Assembly (NCBI RefSeq): GCF_003172935.1
Contig: NZ_QGKS01000193.1
Coordinates: 1 to 43,706 of the forward strand
Length of the DNA: 43,706 bases
Source: Micromonospora sicca
Lineage (GTDB): Bacteria > Actinomycetota > Actinomycetes > Mycobacteriales > Micromonosporaceae
Direction: 5' to 3'
Notes under the pieces: generated by a model
Databases searched by the model: none
Seen by the model: only the letters and a program-made list of their open reading frames with translations
What the model was told of the DNA's origin: nothing
Position numbers and translations under genes: made by a program
Part shown: positions 38,240 to 43,706 of the stretch, in pieces
Layout of the letters: every line of letters starts with the position of its first letter
Position numbering within the stretch: the first letter of the stretch is position 1

Positions 38240-39184
38240 TCAGAAGGCATTGAACAGCGGTTCCCCGTGGTCGGAGGCCGCGAACCGCTCGGTCGCGCGC
38301 TCCAACTTGTCGGGGTTGACCTGGTTGCGGAACGCGGCGATGCCCTCGGCCGTGACCTCCAGGCACATGACGCCGACGACCCGGCCGTCGACGACCGCCA
38401 CGACGGCCGGGTCGCCGTTGGCGGTCCAGGCGTAGACCTCCGGCGCGCCGCCGACCATGGCGCGCTTGGCCTCGCCGGGTTTGAACAGGCCCCACAGGAA
38501 CTTCGCGACCGCGAGGGCGCCCTCGAACGCCTTGGCGCGGGCCGGGACCTTCCCGCCGCCGTCGCCGATCGATATCGCGTCCTCGGTGAGCAGCCGCACG
38601 AGCGGCTCGGTCTGGCCGCTGGTGGCGGCCGCGAGGAACTCCTCGACTATCCGCCGGGCGGCGGCCTCGTCGATCTCGGTGCGGGCCCTGCCGTCCGCGA
38701 CGTGCTTCTTCGCGCGACGGAAGATCTGCTGGCTGGCGGCCTCGGTGATGTCGAGGATCACGGCGATCTCCCGGTGCGGGTAGTCGAAGGCCTCCCGCAG
38801 CACGTACACCGCCCGCTCGTTGGGGGAGAGGCGCTCCATGAGGGTGAGGACCGCGTACGAGACCGATTCGCGCTGCTCGGCGGTGTCGGCCGGGCCGAGC
38901 ATCGGGTCCCCGGCGAGCAGCGGCTCGGGAAGCCATTGGCCCACATAGGTCTCGCGCCGTGCCCGCGCGGAGGTGAGCTGGTTGAGGCACAGGTTGGTGA
39001 GCACCTTCGTAAGCCAGGCCTCGGGGACCTCGATGCGGTCGACGTCGGCGGCCTGCCAGCGCAGGAACGTCTCCTGCACGGCGTCCTCGGCCTCCCCAGC
39101 GGAGCCGAGGAGGCGGTAGGCGATGGCCTCCAGGCGGTGCCTGGAGGCCTCGAACCGGTCGACGTCGTTCGCGGTCAAGGGCAT
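38240..39184 (-). CDS. ECF sigma factor, SigJ/ECF41 type with SnoaL-like C-terminal domain
   Basis: 314 residues from ATG 39184. Region 2: FEASRHRLEAIAYRLLGSAG, EAEDAVQETFLRWQAADVDR. Region 4: ERLSPNERAVYVLREAFDYP with HREIAVILDITEAASQQIFR. It then continues into a SnoaL-like domain of about 120 residues with the ECF41 hallmark GDGGGKVPAR and the C-terminal NPDKL motif. In ECF41 factors this extra domain both activates and holds back the sigma factor in place of an anti-sigma protein. Target genes are typically the adjacent redox enzyme, here the FAD oxidoreductase 94 bp downstream. Confidence 0.9.
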   Translation of the reverse strand: MPLTANDVDRFEASRHRLEAIAYRLLGSAGEAEDAVQETFLRWQAADVDRIEVPEAWLTKVLTNLCLNQLTSARARRETYVGQWLPEPLLAGDPMLGPADTAEQRESVSYAVLTLMERLSPNERAVYVLREAFDYPHREIAVILDITEAASQQIFRRAKKHVADGRARTEIDEAAARRIVEEFLAAATSGQTEPLVRLLTEDAISIGDGGGKVPARAKAFEGALAVAKFLWGLFKPGEAKRAMVGGAPEVYAWTANGDPAVVAVVDGRVVGVMCLEVTAEGIAAFRNQVNPDKLERATERFAASDHGEPLFNAF

Positions 39185-39428
39185 GATCCCGAATCTAGCC
39201 CGTGCGGCGCGATGCGGGCTCCGCAGCGATGGACCCTTCGCCGTTCGACCCGCTATCCGACTTCGCGGACGCAGTAGCTCGCGGTGATCGAGTCGATCTC
39301 GGGGTTTTCATTCGCGCCCCGGCATGGACACCTGCCGAGCAGCGTTCGGCCTCTGATCCGACATCCGGATCTGGCCGCTGACCGGGTCGTTCGCAAGGAG
39401 TCCCAAGTTCATCTGGCAGGCTTGCGCC

Positions 39429-39623
39429 ATGATCGACCAGCCACCCGATGGCCTGCCGCGCTACCGCGTCCTGACCGGACCTGACGACGAGACGTTCTGC
39501 CGTCGGGTCAGTGAGGCCCTTGGCATCGGGTTCCACCTCTATGGCGGCCCGGCACTTACCTTCAACGGGGAGCGAGTGATCGTCGCACAGGCTCTTGTCT
39601 GGCCGAGCAACGCAGAGGAGTGA
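39429..39623 (+). CDS. DUF1737 domain protein
   Basis: 64 residues from ATG 39429. The whole protein is one DUF1737 domain: LPRYRVLTGPDDETFCRRVS, EALGIGFHLYGGPALTFNGE, RVIVAQALVWP. The G-G-P-A-x-T-F-N-G-E and A-Q-A-[LV]-V signatures are clear. Function unknown; small cytoplasmic beta-rich protein found widely in bacteria. A stand-alone gene in island 2. The 244 bp between the sigma factor start and this gene carry no other gene. Confidence 0.8.
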   Translation: MIDQPPDGLPRYRVLTGPDDETFCRRVSEALGIGFHLYGGPALTFNGERVIVAQALVWPSNAEE

Positions 39624-39791
39624 GCGCTCACGACACCTGCCAGGAGCCTCGGCTCGGCGCCCCGACACACTGAATTGTCGCGTTCCGCGCGCCGACTGTG
39701 TCGCAGATCAGTTGGCGGACGAGCGTTGCGTATCGGTCGACGGAGGACTCAGACCGCATTGCGTTGCCGAATTGCGCTCTAACAGATCAAG

Positions 39792-40052
39792 GCGGCCCGC
39801 AAAGCGGGCCGCGCCGGCCCGGCCCCGGCCTGCTGGCGACCTCCGGCCGGCATCGGCCGGGCCGGCCGGCCACGCTGACGGACGACAAGGAGCACGAAGA
39901 CCTCGGGGCTCCGCCCCGAACCCCGGCCCTCCTCAGAGATGCCGCCGGGGATCACCTCGCCGGACACCACAAGGGCTACCCGCCTCCTCGGACGGGGCCA
40001 AGGTCGTTCGTCCGGTAGGGCGCTCCACCTTGGCCCCGTCCGAGGAGGCGGG
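39792..40052. repeat. Cluster of four palindromes including a 26-bp perfect inverted repeat
   Basis: In the 464-bp gene-free stretch 39624-40087 there are four foldbacks in a row: GCGGCCCGC-aaa-GCGGGCCGC (39792-39812), CCGGCCG-gcat-CGGCCGG (39843-39860), TCGGGGC-tcc-GCCCCGA (39903-39919), and a 26-bp perfect repeat whose arms are 39979-40004 and 40027-40052 with a 22-base loop. The last is far longer than a terminator needs. The first third of the gap (39624-39790) shows nothing I can name. Confidence 0.75.
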
Positions 40053-40053
40053 A

Positions 40054-40085
40054 AGGTCTACGACTGCCCGACGAGGAGATCCGCT
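40054..40085 (+). repeat. 32-bp direct repeat, copy A
   Basis: aggtctacgact, any base, then cccgacgaggagatccgct. Matches 42574-42605 at 31 of 32 bases. It directly follows the long inverted repeat. Confidence 0.75.
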
Positions 40086-40087
40086 AG

Positions 40088-40732
40088 CTAACCTTGGAGC
40101 CGCTGTGCCCAGTACACCTGTCCGTCCGGTCCCATGTAGACCAGGGCCAACAGCAGGTCCGACATCGCAACCGGCGCGGTGGCTATCGTGGGCTCCCGAT
40201 CCGGCTTTTCCAGGTACGGAAAGAGCGCGACGAACGTCAGCGGCGAAGCGTTCTCGTCGGCCACGCCAAGTCTGCCGCCGTTGTCCCGCCACTCGTTGTC
40301 CCGGACCTTGAGGGAGCCCGCACCTCGTAGCCAGGGGTAGCGCTCTTCGATCTTGTTGTCGACGCCGGCGCTCCCGAGGCCGACGGCCTCCTGCGGCGCA
40401 GACACGGCAATGACCTCCGGCTTGTGGTGGGTGCGCTTGTCGATGAGGAAGATCGCGAAAGAGCCGCCATCGAGTGGCTTAGGCGGGTCCTGCCAGGAAA
40501 TCCGGCCGAGCACCAGCTGGTCGCGTCCGGAGGCCAGCGGCGCGTCGGCATTCTCGCCGAGCGCAGTCCGAGCCTCTTCGTAGCTGACGAACCTGACTGA
40601 GGACTTGATGGCCAGCGCTTCCGGACCGTACGGCGGGTGGTTGTGCCACTAGCTCCAAGCAAAGACGGCCACCACCGCCAGGATGACCGCCAGGATGACC
40701 GCCACCACGGACCGAGTCCTTCGCCACGTCAT
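40088..40732 (-). pseudogene. Membrane-anchored or secreted hypothetical protein, interrupted by an amber codon
   Basis: ATG 40732 opens MTWRRTRSVVAVILAVILAV and on to VAVFAWS, a basic N-terminus and single hydrophobic helix. TAG follows at 40651-40649 after about 27 codons. The same frame then continues for 186 residues with good coding character: WHNHPPYGPEALAIKSSVRF, SYEEARTALGENADAPLASG, RDQLVLGRISWQDPPKPLDG, GGSFAIFLIDKRTHHKPEVI, LLLALVYMGPDGQVYWAQRL. The helix contains an exact 12-bp tandem duplication (two V-I-L-A units). A full-length extracytoplasmic protein of 214 residues existed until one base changed. I do not recognise the family. Translation could also start internally, but no anchored product would result. 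Confidence 0.7.
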
Positions 40733-40979
40733 GCGCGACAGTGAACCACGCGATCACCGAGCTCCCGAGGTGGCCCAAGCCGACAGTTGAGGCACCGACC
40801 CGTACAGCCATCCGTACAGCCAAGACCACCAGCCAACGCCGACACCATCCGACAGTGACGGACGGGTTGAGCAGGGGAACGGCTCCCCCACCAGCCCGCT
40901 CCGATCTTCTTCTAAACCCCAGGCCCGGCCGTCGAGAAATCCGCTGTTGGCGGCACTGCGCCAACTTGCCGAGCTGGTG

Positions 40980-41312
40980 TCATTCCTTCACGCGCCGCGG
41001 CGTCTCCGCCACAAGGTCCTCAGCACGCCGACGTCGGAACTCCACCACAGTCAGTGCGGTTGCGGCCAAGAGCGCCAGTGGAACCAGGACCAGGAGGTAG
41101 ACGGCCCAGGGCGTGATGAACCCCAGGAGGGAGCACGCGACCACGACGATGGGCCATGACCACGCCAGGATGCCCGGTCCCCAGAACCGCCACGGCGACG
41201 CCCCTGGTACTGCCTCCCACGAGTTCAGGCGGCCGAGCAGTGCACTGATCACGCTTGACCACACGCACAGCAGAATCAGGATGCATACAAACGGACCTAG
41301 GCCTTCGGGCAC
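40980..41312 (-). CDS. Small membrane protein
   Basis: 110 residues from GTG 41312 (MPEGLGPFVCILILLCVWSS); the frame is open further upstream to ATG 41402 and 41621, but that part overlaps the island-end repeat. Three hydrophobic segments: FVCILILLCVWSSVISALLG, GPGILAWSWPIVVVACSLLG and WAVYLLVLVPLALLAATALT, then a basic cytoplasmic tail (VEFRRRRAEDLVAETPRRVK). No named family is recognised. The 247 bp between this gene's stop and the amber-stopped gene's start show nothing clear. Confidence 0.5.
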   Translation of the reverse strand: MPEGLGPFVCILILLCVWSSVISALLGRLNSWEAVPGASPWRFWGPGILAWSWPIVVVACSLLGFITPWAVYLLVLVPLALLAATALTVVEFRRRRAEDLVAETPRRVKE

Positions 41313-41504
41313 GGCAAGATTGTTTGGCCCCGCCCAGTAAAAGCGCAAGGGCGGAAGGTCCTCAGCGCTCCGAGGTGACCGCGCCTGCGCGACGGTCCGC
41401 ATCTGGTCCGCAAGAGGTCGACGGGCAGCGGGGGAGTGGTGTGAGACGTCGAGAGGTGTTTTCGCTGCTGAGCCGCCGTGCGCCCAGGTTGGTGGGACGG
41501 GCAG

Positions 41505-41545
41505 TTTGATCTCATAATCCCTCGGTCGCAGGCTCGACGTCGAAC
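41505..41545 (+). repeat. Degenerate att-like site with shared flank
   Basis: gatctcataatccctcggtc resembles the sequence at att copy 3 (gatctcgtaatgcgtaggtc), and the 100 bp before each share scattered blocks (gtcgag/cgagaggt, gggcag). On the minus strand both flanks read YEIKLP and, further on, RPL-x-D-x-M-R-T. Confidence 0.4.
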
Positions 41546-41586
41546 GGCTGAAGTGCCGCCTCGTCGTGGTGCCGTACCGTGCGGCC

Positions 41587-41925
41587 ATGGGAACGCTGGA
41601 CGTAGCTTTCGCCGTCGGCACCGGCGTTGTTGCTGGCCTGAACGTCGCCGTCGGTGTTGCGATGCTGGTGCGCAGCCGCCACCAGCCCGGTGCGATTCGC
41701 TGGCGAGGGCAGTGGCTGGTCGCACCCCGGCTCGCCTCCTGCGCCTATCTGTGCCTCGGGCTGTTCTTCGCCATCATGGCCCTTAGCGATGTCCTCTTCG
41801 AGCGTGGAAGCAAGGGCGACGACCTCATGTTCCTCGTAGGAATGGTGTTCGCCGCCGCGACCATCGTCACCGGCGTCATGTGGCTGCACCGGCGGAGTAG
41901 GACAGCGCCCGCAGCTGAACGTTGA
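41587..41925 (+). CDS. Small polytopic membrane protein
   Basis: 112 residues from ATG 41587. Three hydrophobic segments: VAFAVGTGVVAGLNVAVGVA, LASCAYLCLGLFFAIMALSD and LMFLVGMVFAAATIVTGVMW, with a basic tail HRRSRTAPAAER. TACCGT (41575-41580) six bases before the ATG suggests a leaderless start; GTG 41566 is an alternative. Family unknown. The following 250 bp up to att copy 3 belong to the island-end flank. Confidence 0.55.
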   Translation: MGTLDVAFAVGTGVVAGLNVAVGVAMLVRSRHQPGAIRWRGQWLVAPRLASCAYLCLGLFFAIMALSDVLFERGSKGDDLMFLVGMVFAAATIVTGVMWLHRRSRTAPAAER

Positions 41926-42177
41926 CCCCAGCCTGACCCAGCAGCATGACAGCAGCCGCCATCGGATGAACGCCGGCTATGGGTCAGTGACGGAGCGAAG
42001 CGGGTAGCGGCCCACACCGGACGGTCCTACGAATCAGATGCCCGCACACCTGGCCTGCCTCAGTCCTCATCCAGTCCTCGAGAGGTCGACCTTCGACCGC
42101 TGACGCTGAGAAGTGCCGAGAGTGGTTTCCGCAGGCCAAACCAGGTTCGGGCAGGTAGACCGTGGTGGGCAACTTGA

Positions 42178-42220
42178 TCTCGTAATGCGTAGGTCGACGG
42201 ATCGATTCCGTCAGGCGGCT
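42178..42220 (+). repeat. att copy 3
   Basis: Matches att copy 1 at 41 of 43 bases (differences at the first base and in the T-loop, ttcg to atcg). It is followed by ccagag and the same terminator hairpin as at the tRNA, so the right flank resembles that of att 1 more than that of att 2. Confidence 0.85.
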
Positions 42221-42228
42221 CCAGAGTA

Positions 42229-42273
42229 AGGCCCAGGTCACCGGCTAGATCGCCGACCATGACCTGGGCCTTT
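42229..42273. terminator. Rho-independent terminator after att 3
   Basis: The AGGCCCAGGTCA/TGACCTGGGCCT stem with T run, nearly identical to 31379-31424. Confidence 0.75.
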
Positions 42274-42291
42274 CCATGGCGCTCAAGAGCC

Positions 42292-42315
42292 GAGCAGCCA
42301 GCCGAGCAGCCAACA
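42292..42315 (+). repeat. Paired 12-bp repeats beside att 3
   Basis: GAGCAGCCAGCC and GAGCAGCCAACA in direct tandem just before the integrase remnant stop, as at 31443-31466. Confidence 0.5.
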
Positions 42316-42317
42316 TG

Positions 42318-42540
42318 TCACGCACTCGACCACAGCGTCCCCTCCAGCCGTGACCCGGCTTCCCGTGCGATCTCCGGGGCCACATGTGCCGACGCTGGCC
42401 GCCGTGTGCCTCAGGTCGTGGAGGCGAACCTGCCGGAGGTCCGCCTGTCGGATGATCTACCGGTACGAGCGGTAGTCGTTGGGTGGATGGACCGGGGTAC
42501 CAAGGCTCTTGGCGAGGACCGGGCCGGCGTCGGCACAACG
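42318..42540 (-). pseudogene. Tyrosine integrase remnant with stop and internal deletion (island 3)
   Basis: The minus strand reads GPVLAKSLGTPVHPPNDYRS, then an in-frame TAG, IIRQADLRQVRLHDLRHTAA and, after a deletion of about 25 codons and a frame change, HVAPEIAREAGSRLEGTLWS with TGA at 42320-42318. It is a close relative of the island 1 remnant (same L-R-Q-V-R-L-x-D-L-R-H-T-A-A-S and H-V-A-P-E-I-A-R-E blocks), but has lost the L-G-H and catalytic Tyr segment. Clearly inactive. Confidence 0.8.
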
Positions 42541-42573
42541 GTCCGTTCTGCCGCCTGGCTCCACAGTGGCCGC

Positions 42574-42605
42574 AGGTCTACGACTACCCGACGAGGAGAT
42601 CCGCT
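42574..42605 (+). repeat. 32-bp direct repeat, copy B
   Basis: Second copy of the sequence at 40054-40085 (one mismatch), lying just upstream of the integrase remnant and downstream of the kinase gene. Confidence 0.75.
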
Positions 42606-42650
42606 GAGCGGCGACCCCGCTGACGACTGTTGCGCAGCTTGACGCCTCGC

Positions 42651-43343
42651 TCAACTCCGGCGAAGCGATTCCACCGACTGGCCAGGACGCCAGCTACCTG
42701 CCGGCTGTACTCGATGGTTCCTTGCTGGCTCGCTCGGTCGCATGCCGCCTCCCGCTCTTTGCGACTCAACCAGGGCGATGACTGCTGCCACGATGGTTTC
42801 GGTGGCCGGAACTCCCTCGTCTGAGGTGTCGATCTCAACGACGGCGTCGACTCCCTCCGGCGGTTCGAAAATCGACCGCTTCATCTCGCCCCGCTGAAAC
42901 AGAGATAGGAGCTGCTGGTCGATTCCCCCGCCTTCGGCCGCCCGAGCAGCAAGTCGCCGGCCGATGACCGCCTCCTGGGCGACGACGTGAACAGCCAGCA
43001 CTCGGGTACCGCACGCGAGCAATACAGCTAGCAGCTCATGGGACAACACCGAGGACTCTACGACGAGGCTCACTCCCGAGGCCGCGAGCAGCCGGACTGC
43101 GTCGACCATCACGGCTTCAGCGCGGAGGCTGAAGGGACCGCCGGCAACGTGGAAGTCCCGCTCGAGCCGGACGCCGCCGTCCTCGGCGACGCAGGCGGAG
43201 GACAGCCCAAGACCTGTCTTGATCTCGTCCCGAGTCAGGAACGGGATACCCAAGCGGCCAGCCGTTGCAGAGGCAATGGTGGTCTTCCCAGCGCCCGGAC
43301 ACCCGCACACGACGACCACCACCGGCCGTTCCCTCACCAACAT
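42651..43343 (-). CDS. P-loop kinase / AAA-type ATP-binding protein
   Basis: 230 residues from ATG 43343 (MLVRERPVVVVVCGCPGAGK). Walker A is GCPGAGKTTIASATAGRLGI; FLTRDEIKTGLG gives a conserved Asp as in small-molecule kinases; VSLVVESSVLSHELLAVLLA fits the second strand-loop; AVHVVAQEAVIGRRLAARAA contains the lid arginines. This is the zeta-toxin/chloramphenicol-phosphotransferase/predicted-kinase superfamily. The substrate is unknown and no antitoxin-like partner is adjacent. An upstream in-frame start (43469) would add 42 residues with no clear domain. The last 30 residues are basic and may be replaced by island junction sequence. Confidence 0.75.
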   Translation of the reverse strand: MLVRERPVVVVVCGCPGAGKTTIASATAGRLGIPFLTRDEIKTGLGLSSACVAEDGGVRLERDFHVAGGPFSLRAEAVMVDAVRLLAASGVSLVVESSVLSHELLAVLLACGTRVLAVHVVAQEAVIGRRLAARAAEGGGIDQQLLSLFQRGEMKRSIFEPPEGVDAVVEIDTSDEGVPATETIVAAVIALVESQRAGGGMRPSEPARNHRVQPAGSWRPGQSVESLRRS

Positions 43344-43644
43344 CCACCGATCCTGGCATACCCGCAGACGTACTCTCGACGTGCCGAGCGTGAACACCAA
43401 GGCCGTCACGGGCCACCCATGGGCCAGAAGCAGCGGCCTGCAGCGGTCATGAGCAGGCACCAGAGCCAATTAGCTCGGCCACTGACCTTAGGCGTGTTGG
43501 CCATCACGACCGGTTGAGCATGCTCTTCCAAACCGACGGTTCCCGCCCAGTAGGTATCGTCATAACGTGGTGGACAAAGCCGGCCCCGTCACCGTCGGCG
43601 CTCTGTCCCCTCGGTATCCGTCAAGTCAAATGAGACAGTTGATG

Positions 43645-43706
43645 TCAGGTCTTCTGTAGTTCTGCGGCTGGTTGGTTGATCCAGCTGCGGTCGGGGATCT
43701 GGGGTG
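43645..43706 (-). CDS. Possible transposase C-terminus at the right window edge (partial)
   Basis: The minus strand enters from the edge and reads PQIPDRSWINQPAAELQKT before TGA at 43647-43645. Just beyond the stop is tcaaatgagacagttgat (43626-43643), which looks like an insertion-sequence end. The stretch is too short for a family call. The 300 bp between this and the kinase start (43344-43644) show no other gene. Confidence 0.35.
   Translation of the reverse strand, partial: PQIPDRSWINQPAAELQKT

Larger units (their letters stand above)
36505..42220 (+). mobile_element. Genomic island 2 at tRNA-Thr (decayed)
   Basis: Bounded by att copies 2 and 3. Cargo: an integrase remnant of a different type from island 1, an XRE-regulator fragment, an FAD oxidoreductase with an ECF41 sigma factor, a DUF1737 gene, a palindrome cluster, an amber-stopped gene and two membrane proteins. 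The oxidoreductase-sigma pair looks intact and functional. Island status is inferred from repeats and integrase. Confidence 0.6.

Overview
This is high-GC actinobacterial DNA, most likely Micromonosporaceae (Micromonospora, Salinispora or a relative). The call rests on the very high G+C, the dominance of GTG/ATG starts with leaderless promoters, and the gene order. The run ssd/tad - YprA-like helicase - bldG - anti-sigma gene - hppA - topA - MFS/tmk fusion - holB - ricT-like matches the core chromosomal order known from Streptomyces (SCO3540-3550 region) and, in part, Mycobacterium (Rv3660c-Rv3644c).

Bases 1-1350 hold the tail of an IS30-type transposase, a broken minus-strand hypothetical gene and a vanZ-like gene. 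Bases 1495-6979 are a Tad/Flp pilus locus (ssd, tadA, tadB, tadC, Flp-like DUF4244 pilin, two TadE-like pseudopilins). Its four large genes each carry a frame break (three frameshifts and one in-frame TGA), while the three small pilin genes are open. Bases 7064-29394 are mostly intact housekeeping and accessory genes: LURP-one-related protein, MrfA/YprA-type helicase, the BldG anti-anti-sigma switch with its ATPase-fold partner, the proton-pumping pyrophosphatase, a lipoprotein, topoisomerase I, a CapA-like protein, a TetR-controlled aldonolactone oxidase, a type III-fold PLP deaminase/aldolase, a membrane transporter fused to thymidylate kinase, DNA polymerase III delta prime, a YbaB + EspC-like + WXG-like trio, and a RicT-like PSP1 protein. 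A polytopic metallophosphoesterase follows on the minus strand.

At 31297 there is an intact tRNA-Thr(CGT). From there to the right edge the window is an accessory region. The 43-bp 3' part of the tRNA recurs at 36462 and, with two mismatches, at 42178. This defines two tandem islands and the start of a third. Each island begins, just after its att copy, with a degraded tyrosine-integrase gene on the minus strand. Each att site has a pair of tandem 12-bp repeats nearby (candidate integrase arm sites). Island 1 carries an LtrA-like membrane protein, a complete ISL3-type insertion sequence with an 8-bp target duplication, an IS630 remnant with a small satellite ORF, and a minimal nucleotidyltransferase. 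Island 2 carries an ECF41-type sigma factor with an FAD oxidoreductase, a DUF1737 protein, a 260-bp cluster of palindromes ending in a 26-bp perfect inverted repeat, a membrane-anchored protein gene stopped by an amber codon, and two small membrane proteins. Island 3 begins with a badly deleted integrase and a P-loop kinase and runs towards another insertion-sequence end at the right edge.

No complete unknown multi-gene system stands out with certainty. The best candidates for something new are the palindrome cluster with its linked 32-bp repeat, the stacked tRNA-Thr islands with their paired arm-like repeats, and the orphan YbaB/EspC/WXG-like trio.
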